Assembly: GCA_002682825.1 (NCBI GenBank)
Contig: NOKP01000024.1
Span: 186,001 to 250,000 of the forward strand
Reading direction: 5' to 3'
Length of the DNA stretch: 64,000 nucleotides
DNA from: Neonectria sp. B-13
Taxonomy: Eukaryota > Ascomycota > Sordariomycetes > Hypocreales > Nectriaceae
Shown: positions 55,690-64,000 of the stretch, piece after piece
How positions within the stretch are numbered: the stretch's first letter is position 1
Layout: each line of letters starts with the position of its first letter
Translations under genes and position numbers: made by a program
Notes under the pieces: generated by a model
The model's database searches: none
What the model saw: the letters and a program-made list of their open reading frames with translations, nothing else
Told to the model about the DNA's origin: nothing

Positions 55690-56295
55690 GCCCCAGTCCA
55701 TCACGTCCCCAAAAACGACTACGGCAGAGCTGACAATCCAGTTTCAACCCATCGAGACTCGCGAATAGACTCCTGTTTGGCGAGCAGTAATGGCAGGAGT
55801 ATCGACCAATACTACGGAGTCGGCGACGAAGATGCGCTCGGAAATCTCTTTGGATTATATCCCTAGGCCTTTACGACTGCACCACGGCCCAATGGATCGT
55901 GTGCGCTTCACGAGCGAGCATGGGAGCTCCCTTTCGATCACGAGATTCACCTCTTAACTGATTTCCCGTCCAAGGGAAGACGACCGCTGCGAGTCAGAAT
56001 ACCTATACCAGCCCTAAAACTGACCTCCTACCTTCATCCTCTCCACTGCAATCACCATTACCACAAGAGCAGTCGCCACCTACAAGGGCTGAATTTTAAT
56101 ATGCGCTGAAGCTAGTACGGGAAGTGATTGGGGCGGAGCAGGGCTGGTCGGGAGATAGCCGAGGAGCTCCAGAGAACCCTGAGAGATCTTGGGACAAGCA
56201 AGGCTAAGGTGCGGGAGCAGGAAGAGCACATTGTGGAACTTCAGGCCGTTCTTAGGGAGAAGGATGCACAGATAGAAGCGCTCGCGACGGCCTAA
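55690..56295 (+). pseudogene. decayed gene with C-terminal coiled coil
   Basis: One plus-strand frame reads protein-like sequence (SIDQYYGVGDEDALGNLFG, TAG, then HERAWELPFDHEIHLLTDF). After further stops, another part reads EIAEELQRTLRDLGTSKAKV and a Glu/Lys-rich coiled coil ending at a TAA at 56293-56295. Several in-frame stops and frame changes show that it no longer encodes a protein. I cannot name the family. It borders an AT-rich repeat-like zone. Confidence 0.4.
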
Positions 56296-56829
56296 TCGTG
56301 TAGTGCAATCACGCCCACACCATGGGCCAAAGGTTCCCGATCACAAACCTCCTACCCACGTTATCGACATAGTCGTCTTACCTGGTATGAACTGTACTCG
56401 TCGTAGATTGTGCAAACTAATGGTGTTTTCGGATGCTGACTGCCCAACACCTTCTCATAGCCAGAGTACCCCGCCAAGAGTCCCAGAAGGACCCCCTTTA
56501 ACACCGTACAGGCTACAGATCCAACACAGGAAGACAGTCACTAGGCTATCTTGAAGCAGAACCGATAACAAAACCTAGAACTGAACACGAGCTCAATCGG
56601 CGGAGCCAACGGGCGCGGTACACTTTCACACAACTGCCACTGGGCTTGATCTGCAGGATATTCGGAAACTGGATGCGGTCCTCTTCCGGAGGAATGTATA
56701 TAGATCCCGATAGCCTCCTGCACACCATATGCCCCTCGGGAGGCCCTGAGCGCTCTGCGCTCCCACCAGTATAAAATCCTAATGCTACTCTCGGCAGAAA
56801 CTATTCAAGCGCAGAAAACTGTGTTAATG

Positions 56830-57890
56830 TCTTTAGTACTAAGTTAGGTCTCTTCCTACTATTAAATTATACATTTAGATCTTCTTATTCTTCTTTTTAA
56901 TCCTCTTTTAGACTTTCTTTTTTATAGCCTTAAGATTGGAAAAATATAATTTAATATATAATTAGAGTTTCTAATGTACTTTTCTAATGTTATTAGGAAT
57001 ATTAAAAACCTTTATTAGGTTATTATTATTATTAAGCTTATTATTCAACTTTACTTTATAAGCTTCTAGAGTAAAGTTTTTCTTAATTATATTCTTAGCC
57101 TTATATTTCTTTTAACTATAGATTTTTCTATTATAAATCTTCTTCTTATCTTGATTATATAATGTTTTGTATTTAGATACTGTGTTTGGCGGGGGTGACT
57201 CTGTGACAGCTAACGAAGCTATAGACACCCAACCAGCTTTGCTGTAGTCGCAGCAGGGGAAGAGACACGATCTATCCTTTCAGCTTCCCGGTAGGCAGGG
57301 AAAAAGTCAGTCAAATTGACTGCAATCGTAGTACCGTCAAGACTACTACAATAAGGGTCTTAAGATCAATAGAATCACTCAAATCTGGCCAAAAATTGGA
57401 CAATCATAGCTCTCAAATTCATTGCTTATGCTGATGTTCTTGCTTACTTCCTTGACAGACTTTGTCAGTCTCCATCTCCCTTTTAATCCTAGCTAATTTG
57501 GACCAATTGTTGAAAGAGGTCACTAGCCAGTAAAAACACTGTAACGCCTGTACCTTATCCGGACTTCAATGTCTGCTGGCCCCAACACAATACAATAGCT
57601 ATTAGTAGCACACACCTAAGGAAGGAGCTAAAGGTTAAATAGTATAAATAATATTTTATATATAATAGTAACTATTCCTTCTATAAGGGAACCTAATATA
57701 TAATAATTACTGTATTAAATATTAATTTCTTTGTCTTAGGCCTAATTAATTATAAAGTTTATTATTAACCTTTATATTCAATCTAAACCTATTTCATTCT
57801 TAAGCTATTGTAAGAAGGTAGACTTAGATAAGACGTCTACTCATCCTATATACTATAGACACAGGAGAGGATATAGAGTTATTAAATTCA
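56830..57890. repeat. AT-rich, RIP-like degenerate DNA
   Basis: Two segments (about 56830-57180 and 57620-57890) are extremely AT-rich, with runs such as TTATTATTATTAAGC and TATATAATAATTAC and abundant TpA. They are separated by about 430 bp of ordinary composition. No coding capacity remains. The pattern fits a repeat mutated by RIP (C-to-T hypermutation of repeats in ascomycetes), but no element could be identified. Confidence 0.55.
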
Positions 57891-58390
57891 AACCCTCCCT
57901 TAACCTAAACCCCTGTTCTTGGTAGTAGGGCTGCATCCTCCTACGTACCTGCTCAACTTGAGCCTGCCGGACTATATACTCTGCTGCCTGAGCTTAACCT
58001 GAGCGAGAACTGAGCTAGCCCTGAGCTGGCCTGAGCAAAAGTGGCGATGGATCATGTGCATGAGCTGTCTAGATTCGTGGCATATAGCAACGGGGAACTG
58101 TAAAAGAAGAGTATTTCCGTGTCCCGCCGTGACCGCGAAACTGGGAATGGTAATTTACACGAACCCAACTGCTTAGCCATCGAAGCACAACGCGATGTAT
58201 ACAATGCTGTTATTAACTAGATACGTATATATGTCTATATCTCTTGCGTTCGCTGCAGCCCTTCAAGCAGGACACTCTTGGAACCAACCCAAGCTACGTG
58301 GACAAGCATGAAAGGCTGGCTATGTCTTTGTCTCGCATGAGTTGAATATTCATAGTGCTGCTTGTGGCGATGGGAAGACTAGAGCCATAT
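57891..58390. other. intergenic
   Basis: Ordinary composition, with CTGAGC motifs recurring near 57990-58040. No gene was seen. It contains the 3' flank of the MFS gene. Confidence 0.4.
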
Positions 58391-60148
58391 CTAAATGACC
58401 TGGCCCTTGACCTGCTTCAGGTCCCTAACGTCTGTGTTTCTCCAGAAAGCAACGGCAACGAACCCGACGACCCAGATGGCCGTGCCGGCAGTCAACATCA
58501 TCGATTGTGCGTCGGAATAGGCGCGCTGGATGGCAATTCGGGTAGGCGTCCCGATCGGATAACTGAGCTGAACTTCGAGCATGGCGTAAATGTTGAGAAG
58601 ATTCTGCTGCTCCTCAGCTGGAAGGTATTCGGCAAGCTTGGTCGGGAAAATGGATTGCCAGACAGCACCGGCAATTGTGGAACCTATGGCGCCACCGATG
58701 GACGAGAACATAGATATGATGGCCATGACGGCCGCAATATTCTGGTGAGACGCTGCGGACATGGCAGCAATCTGGGGGGTGATAATGATGACTCCGGCAG
58801 CAAAGGAGATGAAAATTTGGCACATGACGATGTAGCCAATACTCATATCCGACTGCCGGAAGTAGACCATGAGACCCATGAACAGAGTGTAAAGAGGAAT
58901 GGCGCCGTAAAGTGTAATCGCCTTGAAGCGACCAGTATACCGGATGGCTATACCCGTGGCAATGGCGAATAGACTGCTGCCAAGACCATAGATCTGGACG
59001 ACATAGCTAGCCTCGGTGACACTTAGGTTGTTGACAACCTGGAGAAAAGAGCCGAATAAGCTGTTCCAGCAGAAGTAGCTAATAAAGAGGACACTGCCAA
59101 GTACGCACGCGCCGACCATGTTGCGATCCAGCAACAGTGAGAAAGGGATGAAGGTGACTGGTGCGAAGAACCGTTCCCATAAGGCAAATCCGATGATAAG
59201 AGCTACGCCAAAAACCAGCAGACAGATGATGAGCGGCGATCGCCACCCCAAGGGCTGTAGAGTGTAAAGGTTGAAGGGTAAGAGGAACAGAGCAAGGCCA
59301 GCCGTCAACAAAAGGAGGCCAATGGCATCGAACTCGCGGCAGTAATATAGGAATGATTGCCAGGGCGTCCTTGTTCCCTTCTTCACCGTGATAACACCCT
59401 CCCTTTTAGCCTTGTAGGAATTCAGCACCAACAGGCCAAACAAGGGGAGACACATGACGGGGACGATGATGGAGAAGGCTCCAAAGCACCAGCGCCAACC
59501 AGGGCCCTTGAGGAAACCTTCCGAGATGGGACCGCCCAGCCAGATGGTAATGATATTGGGCGACGAGGTCAATGCCGTCATGAGTCCACGGTTGCGTAGG
59601 CGCGTTGTGTCGGCGACGAAGATGTTGATACTGTAGAGCAGGGCGTTGTTGCCGACGGTAAAAAACACCTGAGCGGCGGCATACATTTCCACAGTCGTAG
59701 TCGCTGCCATCATGATGAGGCCGACGGTGGCGATGAGAAGGGACATGGCATAACCTTGCGGTCGTCCGAAGATGTCGAGGATCTTGGCGACGGTCAGGTT
59801 GCATACTCCTCCAATGATGCTGCTGAGGATGCCAACCGTGGGCGTGAGAGAATGGTACTGGAAGGCTGAGGTCACGTAGGGGTTCAGCGCTGCCGCAGAG
59901 CCTTGCTGCATCAGCATGACGAAGTAGACGATCCAAATCAACACGTAGGCGACAATAAGGGTGGTCATCGACCAAACCGTGGCGATGGCCTCGACCTCCT
60001 GGACACCGGCCTGGGCCTCGTTGTCGATGGTTGCTTCGTCATCTTGCGCCGAGTTGGAGTCGTGGGCCTCGTGTATTATTGCGTCTCGGTCCTTCTCGAG
60101 GTTTCCGTCGGCGTGAGGCGGCATCACTGGTTGTTGAAGTTGGACCAT
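58391..60148 (-). CDS. MFS transporter, siderophore-iron (SIT/ARN) type
   Basis: Single exon, 585 aa, the usual length for the 14-TM siderophore:H+ symporter family. An acidic cytosolic N-terminus of about 60 residues precedes TM1 (WSMTTLIVAYVLIWIVYFVML). Family-type landmarks follow: YVTSAFQYHSLTPTVGILSSIIGGV, AKILDIFGRPQGY, TTTVEMYAAAQVFFTVGNNALLYS, TRLRNRGLMTALTSSPNIITIWLGGPI, LLDRNMVGACVLGSVLFISYFCW and AIISMFSSIGGAIGSTIAG. The family imports ferric hydroxamate siderophores at the plasma membrane. Ligand specificity is not predictable. I did not find a clear cluster of GATA-type iron-repressor sites upstream. Two same-strand enzyme genes follow on its right. Confidence 0.9.
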   Translation of the reverse strand: MVQLQQPVMPPHADGNLEKDRDAIIHEAHDSNSAQDDEATIDNEAQAGVQEVEAIATVWSMTTLIVAYVLIWIVYFVMLMQQGSAAALNPYVTSAFQYHSLTPTVGILSSIIGGVCNLTVAKILDIFGRPQGYAMSLLIATVGLIMMAATTTVEMYAAAQVFFTVGNNALLYSINIFVADTTRLRNRGLMTALTSSPNIITIWLGGPISEGFLKGPGWRWCFGAFSIIVPVMCLPLFGLLVLNSYKAKREGVITVKKGTRTPWQSFLYYCREFDAIGLLLLTAGLALFLLPFNLYTLQPLGWRSPLIICLLVFGVALIIGFALWERFFAPVTFIPFSLLLDRNMVGACVLGSVLFISYFCWNSLFGSFLQVVNNLSVTEASYVVQIYGLGSSLFAIATGIAIRYTGRFKAITLYGAIPLYTLFMGLMVYFRQSDMSIGYIVMCQIFISFAAGVIIITPQIAAMSAASHQNIAAVMAIISMFSSIGGAIGSTIAGAVWQSIFPTKLAEYLPAEEQQNLLNIYAMLEVQLSYPIGTPTRIAIQRAYSDAQSMMLTAGTAIWVVGFVAVAFWRNTDVRDLKQVKGQVI

Positions 60149-60561
60149 GTTGCAGGAGCTGGAGAAAAAGGAAGCGAGTCGATGGTATCAAGAGCAAAGA
60201 AAGAAGAGCGGGCAAAGACGAAATCCAAAGTAACTAACTGACCGATTAATGGTCCCAAGAGCGCTTCATGATATGCTGTCAGCGCAATCCCTACCAGGCA
60301 TGTTGGTCGGAGCCGAATGATTGAGCAAGTAATTAGCTCCACATGCGCGTTCCCGTCTGTCCCAGTCCGGTGTTAGTTGCATGAATAGTTTGGCGAGGGC
60401 CTTGAGACTAACTACCCAATGATAATTAGCTCGATTTAACTCTCTCAGTGGATCCGGCACCGAATCTGGACAAATCCATGCCCTACGGTGACTTACACGA
60501 TGACTTTCAAATTTGCAATCTCATAATCCCAAGTCTCGACAATGGTACAATTAATCTAGTT
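60149..60561. other. intergenic
   Basis: A 413-bp gap between same-strand genes, which should hold the MFS promoter. Nothing else was seen. Confidence 0.5.
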
Positions 60562-61620
60562 TTATATCTTTGTGGGCTGCATAATTCTCTTAAGCCAAGT
60601 CTGCTTTGCTACAATCGCAGCACGAATAAGCGGCACATTGGGGTTATCCATTCCGTCAAATAAGTGGAAGGTTCCCGGCCAGACGTGCAATTCGCAAGTT
60701 GATCCGCAACGCCACATATTCATGGCGTACAATACGGCAGGGTCGCGGAATACCTCACACTCGGCAGCATCTATGTACGTTGGCGGAAGGTTTGACAGAT
60801 CTTCAGCTCGCGACGGCGACTGATACGATGTGACCTTGTCAGTCCCCCTGCCCTCCCCAATGGCATGAGCCCACGCCATGCGATTCGAGACACCGCACCA
60901 TGGGCTGCCGTATTCGAACTGCTGGTCCGAGACACTCTCGCATCGATCATCCAGCATCGGCGACAACAGCATCTGGGCCTTGATGGGAATAGCGGGAGAC
61001 TTCCTGTCTCGGGCCATGAGGCATATCGCTGCTGCCAAAGCCGCACCACCGGACACGCCCCAGACAACGATGCCAGCTGGGTCAATACCCAAGCTGGCGG
61101 CGTTCTCTGATGCCCAGACAAGTCCGGCGTAGCAATCTTCTGCTGGCCCAGGGGCGCGCGTCTCTGGCGCAAGGCGATACTCGACGGACACGACAACGCA
61201 CTCGATGCCTTTGAGAAGATCGAGCAGCTCAATGACGGCCGTGAAACGGTCACCGGCAATCATGCCGCCGCCATGGATGTGGTACAAGGCTGGCAGTGCA
61301 CCCGACGTTGGTTCCTTTGGCGCAAATACGGACAGAATGACGCTATTGCCATCGGGCCCAGCAACAGAATGCTCCGTGTGCTTGACGTGTGGCGCGCTTT
61401 TGCTCACGGTGGAGGCGTTGTAGACAAATGATTCGACTTGGTCATCTCCGCCGGCTGACACACCGCGCATGAAGTTGAGATCCACCTCTTCAGGGAGCAG
61501 ATATGAGTCGATAATGGGCGCGAGTGTGGGATCGATGACCGGGCGTGGTATCTTGATCCTAGAATCAAGCCGCGCGGCTTCCGAGTAGGGAAAAGGATAC
61601 GTCGATGGTTCTTTGGCCAT
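60562..61620 (-). CDS. alpha/beta hydrolase (abhydrolase-3, HSL/esterase type)
   Basis: Single exon, 352 aa, no signal peptide. The oxyanion-hole motif HGGG is at 116-119 in the usual YHIHGGG context, and EYRLAPE at 147-153. The nucleophile elbow reads GVSGG with Ser190, where the family norm is GDSAGG. The remaining triad candidates are Asp293 (FRDPAVLYA) and His319 (GTFHLFD). All three catalytic residues are therefore present. The expected activity is esterase or lipase-like hydrolysis of short acyl esters or lactones in the cytosol. It sits between the siderophore-type transporter and an acetyltransferase-like gene on the same strand, so a role on an imported or modified ester is conceivable but unproven. 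Confidence 0.9.
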   Translation of the reverse strand: MAKEPSTYPFPYSEAARLDSRIKIPRPVIDPTLAPIIDSYLLPEEVDLNFMRGVSAGGDDQVESFVYNASTVSKSAPHVKHTEHSVAGPDGNSVILSVFAPKEPTSGALPALYHIHGGGMIAGDRFTAVIELLDLLKGIECVVVSVEYRLAPETRAPGPAEDCYAGLVWASENAASLGIDPAGIVVWGVSGGAALAAAICLMARDRKSPAIPIKAQMLLSPMLDDRCESVSDQQFEYGSPWCGVSNRMAWAHAIGEGRGTDKVTSYQSPSRAEDLSNLPPTYIDAAECEVFRDPAVLYAMNMWRCGSTCELHVWPGTFHLFDGMDNPNVPLIRAAIVAKQTWLKRIMQPTKI

Positions 61621-62285
61621 TTTTGAGGTAGTATGGACAGCTGAAGAGGCGATAGATCTTTTACTGCCCTATCCGGTACCTTTTTGTGCAAAGCAAGATG
61701 CCTGGTAACCCTCTGCTGTTGTGAAGTGGTGAGGCTGTGTGGATGCGCGGAGAGCAAGTTATTTTGAGCCCTTTTGCGTTGTATCTTACTGTGCAAGGTG
61801 CCGTGATCACGCGCGGTTGAATCCATACGGCTTGGCATATGCGAGGGGGCTAAGCAGCGCGGTGCTAACTCGACTTGCCTCCAATAAACTCTCTCATCTG
61901 CCCTGTCGTCTGGTCTGGGCTGTGGGGCATATTGCGCTCACAGCCTGGTATACGCCCGTCGTATAAGCAAGTTTTGTAAGTTCGTGCAACACAACCTCAG
62001 AACCACACAGTCATACCAAATCAGACATGTCACTCTACTTGCACGTGCAACTGCAGAATCTGGCACACAGCGTCACGAGTATGTCAGAGTGCTGCAAAGT
62101 ACGTTGATGTGACGCTGCTTCATGCCTGGCCGTTGATTATCAGGGGTGGCTCTGCATCGTGAAAACTGTACACAACGTTGTGTCACTGAGTGATATTTCT
62201 CTCTATCTTGGTCCTGTTGAAGAGCAGCGAGCCTTTAGTCCTATTGTCTCTGTATACTGCACCCTTGCGCAATGCATGTAACCTC
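61621..62285. other. intergenic
   Basis: 665 bp with the hydrolase promoter on the left and the 3' flank of the acyltransferase gene on the right. No gene was seen. Confidence 0.5.
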
Positions 62286-63765
62286 TTATTGATACTTTTC
62301 GAAGTATTTCCTGACCCCTTGGCTGACGTTGTCTATGACACTATCCTCGAGAACACCCTCCTGCCAGCTGAAACCTACCGTCATTGATCCATTCCCACCA
62401 GTGGCAACACTGACAGTGACTGCAGCCCCAGAGGCAACAGAGCTCCGACTGAGTAGCACCTTTCCTACCTGCCAGAGAGGAGCACCCTCGGTCTTGGGAG
62501 TAGTTGAGGGCGAGAAGTGTCCAACATTCGTCACTTCGAAAGCTGCGTCGCGAGGCTTTCCGAGCATGGAAGTGAAGATGATGGAGACGTCTGGGATCGT
62601 CTTGAAGATTGCAACGGCCGTGTAGGGCTCTCCGGATGGCGAGACGTTACCGAGGTAGTCGTTCATCATTTTTGAGACTTGCTGAGCTCCAGGCCATATA
62701 TTTGCCGAACTGGGGTCCTGAGAGTTTCGATCGGGCCGCGTAAACTGTGCTTTAGTGGCATCGAAGTACGTTCCAATCGCCCCATTAGCGACTTCGCGAG
62801 GTAGCTTTAGCCATGGCCGTAGGTTGATTGGGATAATGCAGGTGAGGGCCTCCACGGTTGGTGGAAGGATACTGAACAATGTCGTGGCGATGATGGATGA
62901 TAGAGTGGACGTTACTGATAGGCTATTCTTTTTGCATTCTTGGAAGAAGGCCTCGGAGGCGCGCGGTGAGAAGCAAAGAGACGTCCAACGGGACTTGCAA
63001 GGGGTGTGAATGGGGTTGCCCGTCCACTCTCTGAGGCTTGTCGTGGGAGGGCTGGGAGGAGTTGGGTTGATTGGCAGTGGATGCAATTCTCCAAGAGGCG
63101 GGAGAACTGAGGTGTTCCCATCCGGCACAATGATGCCCTCAGACTTGTAGTCGGGTAAGGAAGAGGAAGAGGCAGCCTCCAGAGCATTACGGAACGCGTT
63201 GTGGAAAACTAGACCAGAGACTCCATCGCCAATAGCATGATGGTAGATGAAGGAGGCTGTGAACTCCTTCTCCACCCCGGGGTTTTGAAGGATAACCAGG
63301 CGCCAGAACGGCAAGGTGCCGTATTCGGACTTGAAGTTGGTGTTGTGCTGATTTTCGAGAATGGCATCGAGTTGTTTGTCTTCTCCTTCTCCAGCACCAG
63401 CTAAAGGCTGGGATCGTTTGAGGAAGGTAATACTTCGATTGAGATCGACAGAAGGAAGAGAAGCGAAGTAGGTGTCAGGGGTATCTTCATTGACGGGGAT
63501 GGCGAATAGTATGCGATGCTTCCGTAGCACATCTCCGGCCGCAGCGAAGATGAGTCGGCGCAGGTCGAATGCAGCGGGAGACGAGGACTCAGACAATTTG
63601 TAGTGGGCTGAGAGGCCGACATTGTTGAAGAACCCCAGGTGGTGGCAAGAAGCTGAGACTTGCTCAAGTTTGCCTGTGGTCACGCATTAGATGGAGGATG
63701 ATGTTATGTCGCGAGGGTATAGTACCTAATGGCCGCAACCTTTCGAGCTGTTGAATGTCTGCCAT
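62286..63765 (-). CDS. alcohol acetyltransferase-like (AATase/condensation-fold) enzyme
   Basis: Exons 63765-63726 and 63673-62286 join across a 52-nt intron to give 475 aa. The spliced N-terminus reads MADIQQLERLRPLGKLEQVS, the characteristic opening of fungal AATase-family proteins (ERLRPLGxLE). HHLGFFNNVGLSAHYK follows. The catalytic HHxxxDG is present as YHHAIGDGVSG (His158, His159, Asp163). Toward the C-terminus, an NVGHFSPS segment takes the place of the DFGWG-type motif. The family transfers acyl groups from acyl-CoA to alcohols or amines (yeast ATF1/ATF2 make acetate esters and acetylate sterols). No secretion signal. The acceptor is unknown. It is the third same-strand gene after the MFS and hydrolase. 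Confidence 0.87.
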
Positions 63766-64000
63766 CCTTGCGAGGCGAGATTGCAGCTTTGTGAGCGAAT
63801 TCTGGGGGTTTGGGAACATGGGTGATAGTTAAAGCTGCGCAATGCAACTGAGCTGGGCTCGGTATTTGCTGAAGTCGGGATAAGCAACCGAGTGGGGGTG
63901 CCGAGATATTGTCCTATCTGGCAACTGCAATCCCATTATTCCAGCTCGACCCTGGTCAGATTGGCCTGGCGACGGAAAGGCAACGATTACGAATACCCTG
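63766..64000. other. window end, upstream flank
   Basis: Promoter-side flank of the acyltransferase gene; no further feature visible before the window ends. Confidence 0.5.

Noticed and set aside
58391..63765. Idea of a complete secondary-metabolite cluster at the right end
   Set aside because: No PKS, NRPS, terpene or siderophore synthetase core gene is visible within the window; only transport and tailoring-type genes are present.

Overview
The window is nuclear DNA of a filamentous ascomycete (Pezizomycotina, most likely Sordariomycetes/Hypocreales). Genes are split by short 50-115 nt introns with GTRAGT-like donors, CTNAC-type branch points and YAG acceptors. 5S rRNA genes lie dispersed between protein genes. 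The protein families are typically fungal: PTH11/SAT4-like rhodopsin-fold membrane protein, PDR ABC transporter, siderophore-type MFS, CCCH and C2H2 zinc-finger proteins, secreted FAD oxidoreductase. Density is low (about 20 solid protein genes in 64 kb, with several 1-3 kb stretches holding nothing convincing) and the content is accessory: transporters, secreted enzymes, surface proteins and gene relics. I joined exons by hand from conserved reading frames and splice signals; total lengths and phases were checked for every multi-exon model given with high confidence.

Layout. 0-5 kb: an unidentified multi-exon gene, a possible second fragment, an unidentified 241-aa protein and a beta-trefoil protein. 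6.2-7.7 kb: monocarboxylate-type MFS transporter. 8.1-8.5 kb: a MITE-like inverted-repeat element. 11.2-13.0 kb: an aspartic-protease-like membrane protein with both catalytic motifs altered. 13.5-13.9 kb: two complete tandem 5S rRNA genes plus a broken third. 14-18.7 kb: a tentative gene, a C2H2-type protein, a multi-pass membrane protein and a CCCH zinc-finger protein. 20-21.8 kb: DHA2 multidrug-type MFS. 24.3-25.7 kb: freestanding DUF2156 protein, possibly a steryl-amino-acid synthase. 27.7 kb: a 51-aa small ORF. 31-31.7 kb: wreckage of an amidase and a LamB/YcsF (5-oxoprolinase subunit A-like) gene. 33.2-38.1 kb: full-size PDR ABC transporter with a GC-AG intron. 39.6-40.5 kb: secreted acidic repeat protein. 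42.5-44.0 kb: PTH11/SAT4-like membrane protein. 46.1-50.4 kb: secreted FAD oxidoreductase convergent with a tandem GH43 glycosidase. 52.6-55.3 kb: glutathione transferase and NmrA-like reductase. 55.7-58 kb: a decayed gene and AT-rich, RIP-like DNA. 58.4-63.8 kb: three same-strand genes: siderophore-type MFS, alpha/beta hydrolase and alcohol acetyltransferase-like enzyme.

Functional reading. Most genes look self-contained. Detoxification and export are over-represented (PDR ABC, DHA2 MFS, GST, NmrA reductase), as is secreted or surface biology (GH43, FAD oxidase, repeat protein, pseudo-protease, SAT4-like protein). The most cluster-like stretch is the MFS-hydrolase-acyltransferase trio at the right end. 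The points most worth following are the DUF2156 protein, the membrane pseudo-aspartic-protease, the divergent but compensated 5S genes, the Kex2-splittable double GH43, the MITE-like element and the dead amidase/LamB locus.
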